Positions 19,306 through 27,632 of a stretch of DNA of 64,000 bases are shown here, piece after piece. Each line of letters begins with the position of its first letter. Position 1 is the first letter of the stretch. Both the position numbers and the translations under genes were made by a program. The notes beneath the pieces were generated by a model, which was not told the DNA's origin, did not search any database, and saw only the letters and a list, made by a program, of their open reading frames with translations. This DNA comes from Magnetaquiglobus sp039908105. GTDB lineage: Bacteria > Pseudomonadota > Magnetococcia > Magnetococcales > Magnetaquicoccaceae. The stretch is taken from NCBI GenBank assembly GCA_039908105.1, contig JAMOBI010000001.1, positions 1-64,000 of the forward strand. The letters run 5' to 3'.

Positions 19306-19395
19306 TATTCTTCCATTTTACGATTCCCTTTGATCACACCTCCGGATCCTGCGAATCTCCCGTTATTTTTAACCGGATTTTCAGAAGGATCCCGC

Positions 19396-20022
19396 ATGCC
19401 GATCACCTTTCATCCCAATGAGCGCACCGTCATTTTCATTGACGGTTCCAATCTTTACGCAGCCATTCGCTCGCTTGGCTTTGATTTCGACTACAAAAAA
19501 CTCCTCACCCACTTTCAGAATCACAGCCGCCTGCTGCGCGCTTACTATTACACCGCTTTAGGCGATGATCAGGACTACTCCCCGATCCGTCCCCTGGTCG
19601 ACTGGCTCGCCTACAACGGTTATGCGGTCATCACCAAACCGATCAAGGAGTACCTCGATCCGGTCACCGGCCACAAGCGTATCAAAGGCAACATGGATAT
19701 CGAAATCGCCGTCGGTATGCTGCAAATGGCCCCGCACTACGACCATGCCGTACTCTTTTCCGGCGACGGCGACTTCCGCAGCGTGGTACAGGCGATACAG
19801 GATCAGGGCAAATTCGTCTCCGTGGTCAGCTCGCTTCTGACCAGTCCGCCGATGATCGCCGACGAACTGCGCCGTCAGGCTGACGAGTTCATCGAACTCA
19901 ACACCTTGAAATCCGAACTGATGCGCAATCCGCATGCTGCACAAGGGAATGCCTGCCCGTCGATCATCCCGACACATCCCACTGCAGCACCGGTCATCGC
20001 GGACCCCCAGCCCACGTTCTGA
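19396..20022 (+). CDS. NYN-domain (LabA/DUF88-like) putative ribonuclease
   Basis: This 208-residue cytoplasmic protein has a PIN-like NYN fold. The acidic metal-binding residues are visible: Asp16 in TVIFIDGSN, Asp101 in GNMDIEIAVGM, and Asp124/Asp126 in LFSGDGDFRSVV. The NYN part covers residues 8-180; the Pro-rich tail is probably disordered. The ATG at 19396 follows AGAAGGA; the longer upstream frame would run into the tRNA and is rejected. RNA cleavage is expected from the family, but the substrate is unknown. fabD follows 47 bases downstream. Confidence 0.88.
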   Translation: MPITFHPNERTVIFIDGSNLYAAIRSLGFDFDYKKLLTHFQNHSRLLRAYYYTALGDDQDYSPIRPLVDWLAYNGYAVITKPIKEYLDPVTGHKRIKGNMDIEIAVGMLQMAPHYDHAVLFSGDGDFRSVVQAIQDQGKFVSVVSSLLTSPPMIADELRRQADEFIELNTLKSELMRNPHAAQGNACPSIIPTHPTAAPVIADPQPTF

Positions 20023-20069
20023 TCGAGACGCTCGTCCAATCGTCATTCATCTTTACAACCGGAGTCTTC

Positions 20070-21005
20070 ATGAGCATGGGAAAGATCGCCTTTCTGTTTC
20101 CTGGACAGGGATCCCAATCCGTAGGCATGGGCCGCGAGCTGTATGACGCTGACCCAGCCATTGCCACGTTGTTCACCGAGGCCGATACCACGCTCGGATT
20201 TTCCCTGAGCGAATTGATGTTCAACGGTCCGGACGAGACCCTGCGTCTGACCGAAAACGCTCAACCCGCATTGGTCCTGACCGGTCTGGCAGCCTGGCAT
20301 CTGGTGACAACGCGCACCACCGTACGCGCCGATTACGTCGCCGGTCACTCGCTGGGCGAATACGCCGCCATTGCCGCAGCAGGCGGATTTCCTGCCCTGG
20401 ATGCGATCCGTCTGGTGCGCAAACGGGGTGAAGCAATGCGTTCCGCCCTGCCAGCCGGCGTGGGCGGCATGGCCGCAGTGCTCAACATGGCCCCTGCCGA
20501 TGTGGAACGGCTCTGCAAACAAGCCTGCAACGAAACCGATCTCTTCTGTGCGCCAGCCAACTACAACACCGCCACCCAACTGGTGATCTCCGGACATGTC
20601 GCCGCCGTGCAGCGCGCCGTCGAACTGGTCAAGGCTGCCAAGGCCAAAGCCCTGCCTGTACCGGTTTCGGCGGCTTTTCACACCCCTCTCATGGCCAAGG
20701 CTGCAGCCACCATGGCCGAAATCCTGGCGGATCAGCCAATCCGTGATCTTGCCATTCCCTTGATCGCCAATGTCACCGCCGATGCGTTGACTCAAAGCGA
20801 TTCGATTCGTGAAAATCTCATCGAACAGATCACCGATCCGGTTCGCTGGGAAGCGTCGATGCAGCGCCTGGTGGCCTTGGGCGTCGATACCTTCATCGAA
20901 CTCGGTAGCGGTCAGGTACTGTCCGGCATGATGAAACGCATTCACAAGGAGGCGCGCATCCTCACCATCAACACTTCGGCTGATCTGGAAAAACTGACAT
21001 TTTGA
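20070..21005 (+). CDS. fabD: Malonyl CoA-acyl carrier protein transacylase
   Basis: This 311-residue enzyme moves malonyl from CoA to ACP to feed fatty-acid synthesis. The N-terminal FPGQGSQ motif, the nucleophile Ser94 in GHSLGEYAA and the catalytic His in SAAFHTPLM are all present. The start could be ATG 20070 or 20076. It is unusual that it lies 36 kb from fabG-acpP-fabF, which are at 57-60 kb; in many proteobacteria fabD is directly upstream of fabG. Confidence 0.95.
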   Translation: MSMGKIAFLFPGQGSQSVGMGRELYDADPAIATLFTEADTTLGFSLSELMFNGPDETLRLTENAQPALVLTGLAAWHLVTTRTTVRADYVAGHSLGEYAAIAAAGGFPALDAIRLVRKRGEAMRSALPAGVGGMAAVLNMAPADVERLCKQACNETDLFCAPANYNTATQLVISGHVAAVQRAVELVKAAKAKALPVPVSAAFHTPLMAKAAATMAEILADQPIRDLAIPLIANVTADALTQSDSIRENLIEQITDPVRWEASMQRLVALGVDTFIELGSGQVLSGMMKRIHKEARILTINTSADLEKLTF

Positions 21006-21083
21006 ATCTGTTCGTCTGAATTATACCACCTGTGCCAGCAAGTCAACGTAAGACACCACCTAAAAGCGCGCGAAAAGCAAAAC

Positions 21084-21178
21084 TTTGGGGACTTTAGTCC
21101 CCAAACCCCTGCCGGAAACCGGAGCTCCCCGAATCCCTGTAACAGTAAAACCACGCATTCCAAACCGGGTTCGGTTTA
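21084..21178 (+). repeat. Family-2 hairpins joined to a lone family-1 right terminus
   Basis: Hairpin TTTGGGGAC/GTCCCCAAA (21084-21105) is followed by ACCCCTG, a second GGAGCTCCCC segment and the end motif TCCCTGTAACAGTAAAACC. A single family-1 terminus, ATTCCAAACCGGGTTCGGTTTA, follows at once. The repeat lies between the convergent fabD and helicase genes and may act as a terminator. Confidence 0.6.
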
Positions 21179-21189
21179 GGAATAAAAGT

Positions 21190-22506
21190 TTAGCTGCCGG
21201 ATGCGCGCGACGCCTTGTTGCGCATGCCTTGGGGCCGGGCGGACGGCGCGGTACGCCTGCCCCCCACGGAGAGAGAACGCCGGGCTTTCGCGGGAGTACC
21301 GGCGCGCGCAGGCGGCTGCCGTCGCTGCAAAGACGCGGCACGCTGTTCCGGGAACATGCCGGCGGCGATGTCGCAATGAAAGCCGTGTTCGCGGTCCACG
21401 GGAACCTTTTGGCGGATGATCCGCTCGATATCCCGCAAATAGAGGCTTTCGGTGGCATCGCAGAACGAGATGGCCTGACCGTCGTTGCCGGCGCGGGCCG
21501 TGCGTCCGATGCGATGGACGTAGCTTTCCGGTTCATTGGGCAGGTCGAAATTGATCACATGGCTAATATGGGCCACGTCAATCCCACGGGCAGCGATATC
21601 GGTGGCCACCAGCACGCGCACCTCGCCGCGTCGGAAGAGTTCCAGGGATTTTTCCCGGGCGCCTTGAGATTTGTTTCCGTGAATGGCCATGGCCGGGATG
21701 GCGTTGCGTTCCAGATGCTCCGTGACCCGATCTGCGCCGTGTTTGGTGCGGGTAAAGACCAGGGCACGCTGGATATCTTGTTGTTCCAGAATCTTTTTCA
21801 ACAGGGCGCGTTTGTTCTCCTTGTTGACGAACAGCACCTTTTGCTCCACCTTTTCCACGGTGGTGGACTGTGGCGTGACCTCGACGCGCACCGGATCGTT
21901 CAGGATACCCCGGGTGAGTTCCTCCACCTCAGGGGGCATGGTGGCCGAAAAAAGCAGGGTTTGCCGTGTCTCGGGCAACAAGGCCATGATACGTCGGATA
22001 TCGTGGATGAAACCCATGTCGAGCATGCGATCGGCCTCATCGAGCACGAAGACGTGCAGGCTCGAAAGACGGACGATGCCCTGATTAATCAAGTCCAGAA
22101 GACGACCCGGAGTGGCCACCAGGATGTGAACCCCCTTGGACATGGCCTTGGCCTGGAGATGCTGGCCAACACCGCCGAAAATCACGGTATGCCGGATCGG
22201 CAGCAGTCTGGCGAAGGTTTCGATGGTGGCACCGATCTGGGAGGCCAATTCGCGGGTCGGGGTGAGGATCAGCACGTTTGCTTCCCCGGAACGGGGACGT
22301 CTGGGCTGACTGACCAGGCGGTTAAGGATGGGCAGGACGAATGCGGCGGTCTTACCTGTTCCTGTCTGGGCGATCCCCAGCAGGTCACGTCCATCCAGCA
22401 GATGGGGGATAGCCTCGGATTGGATGGGTGTGGGCGTTTGATAACCGGCTTGCTGGATGGCGGTCCGCAGGGAGGAGACAAGGTTCAGCTGATTGAATTC
22501 GGACAC
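21190..22506 (-). CDS. rhlE: DEAD-box RNA helicase, RhlE type
   Basis: A 438-residue ATP-dependent RNA helicase. Motifs in order: Q-motif region (PTPIQSEAIPHLLDGRD), Walker A AQTGTGKTA, PTRELA, TPGRLLD, DEAD box VLDEADRMLDMGF, SAT, ATDIAARGIDV and HRIGRTARAG. A basic, low-complexity C-terminal tail (RQPPARAGTPAKARRSLS) is typical of RhlE and helps RNA binding. The start is GTG, and the 5' leader is long, so cold-shock-type control is conceivable but not shown. Confidence 0.93.
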   Translation of the reverse strand: MSEFNQLNLVSSLRTAIQQAGYQTPTPIQSEAIPHLLDGRDLLGIAQTGTGKTAAFVLPILNRLVSQPRRPRSGEANVLILTPTRELASQIGATIETFARLLPIRHTVIFGGVGQHLQAKAMSKGVHILVATPGRLLDLINQGIVRLSSLHVFVLDEADRMLDMGFIHDIRRIMALLPETRQTLLFSATMPPEVEELTRGILNDPVRVEVTPQSTTVEKVEQKVLFVNKENKRALLKKILEQQDIQRALVFTRTKHGADRVTEHLERNAIPAMAIHGNKSQGAREKSLELFRRGEVRVLVATDIAARGIDVAHISHVINFDLPNEPESYVHRIGRTARAGNDGQAISFCDATESLYLRDIERIIRQKVPVDREHGFHCDIAAGMFPEQRAASLQRRQPPARAGTPAKARRSLSVGGRRTAPSARPQGMRNKASRASGS

Positions 22507-22744
22507 AAAATACCTATTCTGATGGGAAACACGGAGGTGTTCGGGTGGCGAAGGGCGGCAGAGGCAGATGCAAGGAGATACTGATGGCTGACGCAGATAA
22601 AAATTAATTTATAGATAAAGGAGACGGTCCTGTCAAGGATAATCGATCCATTCCAGGCACCATGACTCCGGGTTGGCCTTCGTGAACCATTACCCGTTTG
22701 CTGCGCTTGCAGGCTCAGGAAGCGTGGCAAGGCATGGAGTGATC

Positions 22745-22858
22745 AAGCATGGAAAAGCGGATTTCCGCTGGTGTCCCCGGATTTCGGACCGGATTTTCCG
22801 GACGGATTCCCCGCAGATTTCCCGAGTGTCCCCCGGATTTCCCGCCCGGATTTTCTCA
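22745..22858. repeat. Degenerate short repeat array based on CCCGGATTTC
   Basis: At least six loose copies of a CCGGATTT(T)C word occur in about 110 bases, just beyond the stop of the small membrane-protein gene. The remainder of the 349-base gap (22507-22744) is the upstream leader of the helicase gene and holds no other feature I can support. Confidence 0.45.
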
Positions 22859-23536
22859 CGTTTCATTATTAAGCTTCTTATGCAGTTCTATAGAGACTTC
22901 TGAAGCAAGCTCACTGAGGGTTGAATCCAAAGCTGCATGGATATCAAGGTAGAGTTCACACAATCTGCTCTTTTCTCGATCTGACAGCGCAGACAGAGGC
23001 TTATTACTCCCAACAAGCGACAGCAGCTCAACAATATTTTGTCTGCATGCAGATAATATTGCTGTAACTCTAGGATTAAACGAAATACCAATAATAATTT
23101 GAATTTCTCTAAGTTGTTCCAAAATTCTTCCGAGCAATGCAGACACTTCATCTTTATAGGTGATTGGGATTGACGCAATAAATTCTCTTTCTGTTTCGTC
23201 TAGTGCTGACGGATTTCCATTATTTTTTATATACCGATCAAGCAAATTATTAAATTTTTCCATACCAAACTTATTTCTTCCGACTTCCATCAAATAAGTA
23301 TCATGAAAACTCGCATGATCTTTATGAAATATTCGAATAATTGCAAGAGAGGCTGCGCGTCTTTCTGCCGAATTAACGATTATGTTCAAAACAAAAAGAC
23401 CTATGGCAACACTTAATATCGCTGACCCAGCTGACAGAATAACAGATTGGGTGGTGCCAGTAGAATAGAATGAGACCAAATGAGCAATTACTGACAAGAT
23501 AAATAAAACAGTAGTTAACGCCTTTATCCTTTTCAT
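22856..23536 (-). CDS. Two-helix membrane protein, function unknown
   Basis: This 226-residue protein has two hydrophobic segments near the N-terminus (about residues 7-25 and 34-54), then a helical cytoplasmic domain. I do not recognise the family. The start at 23536 follows AGGTG at seven bases. The gene is AT-richer than its neighbours and is flanked by short repeats on one side and a miniature inverted-repeat element on the other, so it may have been acquired. Confidence 0.7.
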   Translation of the reverse strand: MKRIKALTTVLFILSVIAHLVSFYSTGTTQSVILSAGSAILSVAIGLFVLNIIVNSAERRAASLAIIRIFHKDHASFHDTYLMEVGRNKFGMEKFNNLLDRYIKNNGNPSALDETEREFIASIPITYKDEVSALLGRILEQLREIQIIIGISFNPRVTAILSACRQNIVELLSLVGSNKPLSALSDREKSRLCELYLDIHAALDSTLSELASEVSIELHKKLNNET

Positions 23537-23827
23537 TTTTTCACCTATAGACAATGAAGTAACTGGACTGGTTTGACAATTTTCAACGAGCTGGCAGGCC
23601 GATAACTCTGCAATTCCCAACCCATCAATTCAGCATGGGTGACCGATAGAAGTTATTGCGGCCTATCAATATTCAAAAAATTAATCCCTTTGCTGTCCAA
23701 AATAATCTGTATATAGGCAACAGACTCTTTTGCTGGCGTGGGCTGAAAAGCCGAGTACAGTTATATCCATATCCTTTGAATCGGGGACACCTTACCGATT
23801 CCTCTTATAGTCGTAATCATTTCAACA

Positions 23828-23957
23828 GAGGTAGTTGCAAAAACCAACTTATTGTTTTTTCTGGTTTCCATCGCCTTACTATCTATTTGATTCGCATGCG
23901 ATTTTAAATAAAAATAACTCGCATTAAAAACTTCTTGATAGGTTTTGCAACTACCTC
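23828..23957. mobile_element. 130-bp miniature inverted-repeat transposable element
   Basis: The ends GAGGTAGTTGCAAAAACC (23828-23845) and GGTTTTGCAACTACCTC (23941-23957) are inverted repeats that differ by one inserted A. AACA stands directly outside both ends (23824-23827 and 23958-23961), as a 4-bp target duplication would. The interior is AT-rich, with no frame. The termini resemble those of IS5-type elements, from memory. Other sequence in the 1,020-base gap: 23537-23823 and 23962-24150 show no gene. Confidence 0.75.
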
Positions 23958-24198
23958 AACATAAAATCAAATCGGACACAAGTTCCAATCTTTCATTCAT
24001 TCGTTCTCCGCGACCAAATTTCACATCGAACCGGTCTGGCACAGGAGGCAATGCCCTTGCCCATGCAGGCAACGATCTCTTGAGGGGGCAAAGGCCGCAT
24101 ACTCACGCTTTTTTTCTCTTCTCGAAAAAGAGCTTCTCATGAAAAACGCGCGAAAGGCAATGGTGAAACCATGAGGGTTTTGCCTCCAGATCTCCATC

Positions 24199-24234
24199 GG
24201 GGAACTGCGGGCCCAGTCCCCTGGCAGCATAAAC
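24199..24234 (+). repeat. Degenerate family-2 hairpin repeat
   Basis: A GGGGAACTG/CAGTCCCC stem with one bulge is followed by CTGGCAGCATAAAC, close to the family-2 end motif. It lies downstream of the dsr terminator region. Confidence 0.4.
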
Positions 24235-24243
24235 AAACCAGAC

Positions 24244-24284
24244 AAAAAAAGGGGGACCGGACTCACATCCGATCCCCTTTTATT
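24244..24284 (-). terminator. Intrinsic terminator of the dsrABL operon
   Basis: Read on the minus strand, the stem AAGGGGATCGGA/TCCGGTCCCCCTT with loop TGTGAG is followed by a run of seven T. It is the first strong hairpin with a T-tract on the minus strand beyond dsrL, apart from those in repeat copy E. Confidence 0.7.
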
Positions 24285-24294
24285 AAACTGACAG

Positions 24295-24541
24295 GTAAAC
24301 CGCATCTATCCTGGGACAGGTGGTTTTCCGCAAGGCTGTGTGCAAAATGCGGGAGTCGTTTCCAAAAAGCGGAAACGACTCCCGCGAAGGCGGCGCGCGG
24401 CGCATTTTTCGCAAAAAACGCGAAAAATGCTTCTTTTGAAGAGCGCGCCAAAGTCAAAGGCAAAACCCTGGGAGAGGAATCTCCCAGACCCTCTCTTTTT
24501 TTTTGCCAGTAAAAACTGCACATGCCAAACTGGTGCGGTTT
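24295..24541 (+). repeat. Family-1 structured repeat, copy E (complete)
   Basis: The left terminus is degenerate (GTAAACCGCATCTATCCTGG). The three hairpins are intact, including CGGGAGTCGTTTCC/GGAAACGACTCCCG, and the right terminus GCCAAACTGGTGCGGTTTG lies 16 bases from the dsrL stop. The dsrL mRNA therefore enters the element from its right end. Confidence 0.87.
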
Positions 24542-24556
24542 GACTGGCAAATACGA

Positions 24557-26443
24557 CTACAGGCCCATACCCATCTGAATGTAACCGCACGGGCAGGCCA
24601 TGTGACATACATGACAGCCGTTGCAGCGGGTGTAGTCGGTGTGCATCACCTTGCCCTTGGGACGCGAGTGATCCTTGGAGATCGCCTCGCGCGGGCAGAA
24701 GATGCGGCACTGATCGCAGGCGAAACACAAGCCGCAACTCATGCACCGCTTCGCTTCGGCCAATGCCTGCGCGGTGGTGATGGTCTGGGTGGTTTCGACA
24801 AACCCCTTGATCGCCTCTTCCACCGGCAGGGCCACCTCTTCGTTGCGCGCAGCCGGCTTGTAGAAGGCCAAACGCATCTGTTCGGTCTTGATCGGCTTGC
24901 CCTTGGATGGAAGCTGATACGGCGAACCGCCCTTCAAGAAGCCGTCAATCGCACGCGCCGCCACCCGACCATGCCCCACCGAACGGGTGGAGATGCCCAG
25001 ACCCAGCACGTCACCGCCGGCAAACACCTTTGGCTCCTTGGTCTGGTGGGTGTTGCTGGCCGCGATCCAACCCCACTTGTTGGCAAAATCGGTCATCCCC
25101 TCTTCCAACTCCGGCACCTGACCAATACCCATGATCAAGGTATCGCAGGGAACCGAAAACTCCGATCCAGCCACCGGCACCGGGCTGCGACGACCGGAAG
25201 CATCCGGTGCGCCCAACTCCATGCGGATGCACTTGACCGCCACCACACGACCGCCCACGGTCTCCAGGCCGACCGGGGTGGAGAGCAGCTTGAACTCAAT
25301 GCCCTCGTGCTCGGCTTCGACCACATCCTTGGCAATAGCCGGCATCTCGTCCTTGGTACGACGATAAAGCAGGGTCACCTTGGAGTACTTGGAGACGCGA
25401 CGCACAATACGCGCCGAATCCATCGCGGTCTTTTCGGTGGAGAGGGTGTTCTCCTCCTCACGGGCCACTTCGTCCAACGCATGACGCGCCTTTTCATAGG
25501 CCTCGTCGTTGCCGGCCTGCTCGGCTTCGTCCATCTCGGCCTGCAAACGCAACGAAACACGCGCGGCGTCCATGGCGCTGTCGCCACCACCGACCACCAC
25601 CACCTGCGCGCCGATCTCCACCTTGGCCCCGGTGTTGACGCGATTCAAGAAACTCGCGGCGGTGAAGACGTTGGCGGAATTCTCGCCCTCCAGGTTCATC
25701 ACGCTGCCCTTGTGGGCGCCGAGAGCCAGAAACACCGCATCAAACCTGGCCTTGAGATCCTGGAAGGAGATGTCCCGACCGATGCGGACGTTGCACTTCA
25801 ACTGCACGCCCAGATCGAGAATGTTCTGGATCTCGCCATCCAGCACCGCCGGCGGCAGACGGTAGTCCGGAATGCCATACCGCAGCATACCGCCCGCCTT
25901 CTCGAACGCCTCGTAGAGGGTCACGTCGTAACCACGACGCGCCAACTGGTAGGCGCACGAGAGTCCCGCCGGTCCGGAGCCGACCACGGCCACGGATTTG
26001 TTTTTCTTCTCATTCGTCAACATGGTCAGTTTGAGCTTGCGACGGAGACCGTGATCCCCCACATAGCGCTCCATGTTGTTGATCGCCACCGACCCGTCTT
26101 CCAACTCCTTGCGATTGCACCCCTTTTCGCACGGATGCGGGCAAATGCGACCATGGGTGGCCGGCATCGGGTTGGTGTCGGTCAAACGATACCAGGCCTG
26201 ATCCATGGCCTCGTCGAGCGAGATCTTGGATTTTTCCGCCTGGGCAATGGTGGTGAGATAGCCGCGAATATCCTCGCTGCTGGGACAGGCATCCCGGCAG
26301 GGAGGCAGACGCTGTACATAAGTCGGACACTTCCAGCTGGTGCCGTTGCGGACGACAATCTCTTCCGCAACCCCCTTGTCCAGCGTGGGCTCGAGGTCAG
26401 CCCTGGTAAACCCCTCGTTCAAAATCGTGGTGGATAAACCCAT
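24557..26443 (-). CDS. dsrL: DsrL, NAD(P)H:acceptor oxidoreductase of the Dsr pathway
   Basis: A 628-residue iron-sulfur flavoprotein related to the small subunit of glutamate synthase. An N-terminal cysteine region (CRDACPSSEDIRGYL, CPHPCEKGCNR) carries Fe-S clusters. An FAD site follows (VAVVGSGPAGLSCAYQLARR), then an NAD(P) site (VVVVGGGDSAMDAARVS). A C-terminal double ferredoxin has CMSCGLCFACDQCRIFCP and CNGCHVCHMACP. DsrL accepts electrons from DsrAB during sulfide oxidation to sulfite in sulfur oxidisers. It is the third gene of dsrA-dsrB-dsrL, 50 bases after dsrB. Other DsrL-like flavoproteins exist, but the context makes this call firm. Confidence 0.93.
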   Translation of the reverse strand: MGLSTTILNEGFTRADLEPTLDKGVAEEIVVRNGTSWKCPTYVQRLPPCRDACPSSEDIRGYLTTIAQAEKSKISLDEAMDQAWYRLTDTNPMPATHGRICPHPCEKGCNRKELEDGSVAINNMERYVGDHGLRRKLKLTMLTNEKKNKSVAVVGSGPAGLSCAYQLARRGYDVTLYEAFEKAGGMLRYGIPDYRLPPAVLDGEIQNILDLGVQLKCNVRIGRDISFQDLKARFDAVFLALGAHKGSVMNLEGENSANVFTAASFLNRVNTGAKVEIGAQVVVVGGGDSAMDAARVSLRLQAEMDEAEQAGNDEAYEKARHALDEVAREEENTLSTEKTAMDSARIVRRVSKYSKVTLLYRRTKDEMPAIAKDVVEAEHEGIEFKLLSTPVGLETVGGRVVAVKCIRMELGAPDASGRRSPVPVAGSEFSVPCDTLIMGIGQVPELEEGMTDFANKWGWIAASNTHQTKEPKVFAGGDVLGLGISTRSVGHGRVAARAIDGFLKGGSPYQLPSKGKPIKTEQMRLAFYKPAARNEEVALPVEEAIKGFVETTQTITTAQALAEAKRCMSCGLCFACDQCRIFCPREAISKDHSRPKGKVMHTDYTRCNGCHVCHMACPCGYIQMGMGL

Positions 26444-26493
26444 CTGTCAGGTCCCCCCGAAAGAGTGAGAAAAGTGAAGACTCTCTTTTTAAG

Positions 26494-27567
26494 TCACAGG
26501 CGGACCATGGCGGAACGGTTCAGATTGGACAGAGCCTCCGGGCCGTCGTCGATGTGATAACGGGTGAAGGGGAAGCCGGTCTTCTCGAAAAACCGCTGCC
26601 AGCCGATGCGATCGATCCACTCGCCGACCCGCTCCCAAGGCTTGGCGCCCTCCTTGTAGGCCGCCAGAATCCGACGCACCGCTTCGCCCACTTCGGGCCA
26701 GCGCGGCGGATTGTTCGGCAGGCCCCACACCGCCAGCTTCATGAAGGTCGGCGCGCTGCGGGCATTCGAGACCTTGCCGCCCACCCAGATCGACAACGTG
26801 TCGGTCTCGGAGTCACGGATCTCCATGCTCGGGCATTGACCGTGGCAGGCGCCACAGTACATGCACTTCTCGTTGACCACTTCCACGGTCTCGTAACCGT
26901 TGACCACGGCGGGACGGATCGCGGCCGCCGGGCAGATCGCCACCACCTTGGGCAACTCGCAGATCTGCATGTTGGCGTGGTTGATGCGCGGTGGATGATG
27001 ATGCTGCACGATGATGGAGATGTCGCCATGGCTGGCGCAGTTGATCTGACAGCACGACGAGGAGATGTGCACGCGGTTGGGCAGGGTCTCGTTCTTGAAG
27101 TCATCGATCAGCTCGTCCATCAGCGCCTTCACCGAACCGGCGGCGTCGCTGCCCGGCAGGTTGCAGTGCAGCCAACCCTGGGTGTGCGAGATGTTGGAGA
27201 CCGACGGACCGGTGCCGCCCAGCGGCCAGCCCAATTGATTTTCAACGGCGTCGACCAAATTGTCGAGATCGTTCTTGTCCCCGCACAGAAACTCAACGTT
27301 GGAACGCGAGGTGAAACGCAGGAAACCCTGGCAATACTTGTCGGCGATGTCGCACACCTTGCGCACCGTGTCAGCGCTCATGGTGCGCGGCGAACCGGCG
27401 CGTACCGAATAGAGCTTGTCGCCGCTCTTGGCGGTGTGTACCAGCACGCCGGGACGCAGACGATCGTGCGAGTCCCACTCGCCGTAGTTCTTGGCCATGA
27501 GGGGATGGAGCAGTTTGGTATAATCGGGCGCACCCTGATCACGGGGGGCCAATGGTTTGTTACTCAT
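26494..27567 (-). CDS. dsrB: Dissimilatory sulfite reductase, beta subunit
   Basis: A 357-residue subunit of the cytoplasmic alpha2-beta2 siroheme enzyme. Siroheme/[4Fe-4S] cysteines are in SSCCQINCASHGDI, and a ferredoxin insert has EKCMYCGACHGQCP. The start at 27567 (MSNKPLAPRD) follows GAGGAAAGG; a longer in-frame start at 27624 lies only nine bases from dsrA and is less likely. Together with DsrA and DsrL it most likely works oxidatively, taking sulfane sulfur to sulfite. That direction is inferred from DsrL. Confidence 0.95.
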   Translation of the reverse strand: MSNKPLAPRDQGAPDYTKLLHPLMAKNYGEWDSHDRLRPGVLVHTAKSGDKLYSVRAGSPRTMSADTVRKVCDIADKYCQGFLRFTSRSNVEFLCGDKNDLDNLVDAVENQLGWPLGGTGPSVSNISHTQGWLHCNLPGSDAAGSVKALMDELIDDFKNETLPNRVHISSSCCQINCASHGDISIIVQHHHPPRINHANMQICELPKVVAICPAAAIRPAVVNGYETVEVVNEKCMYCGACHGQCPSMEIRDSETDTLSIWVGGKVSNARSAPTFMKLAVWGLPNNPPRWPEVGEAVRRILAAYKEGAKPWERVGEWIDRIGWQRFFEKTGFPFTRYHIDDGPEALSNLNRSAMVRL

Positions 27568-27632
27568 AGGGAAGCCTTTCCTCAACGATAAAGGGGGTTC
27601 ACAAACATCTCGGACAGGATTCAATGACCGAA

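Noticed and set aside
21085..22584. 499-residue plus-strand frame opposite the RNA helicase
   Set aside because: The minus-strand helicase has all DEAD-box motifs; the opposing frame is a codon-bias shadow that also runs through a repeat.
24503..26437. 644-residue open frame opposite dsrL
   Set aside because: It is a shadow of GC-rich codon use in dsrL; the sense protein has all cofactor motifs, and the antisense product is rich in His/Arg/Gly without domains. Similar long shadows oppose kup, parC, recA and fabF.
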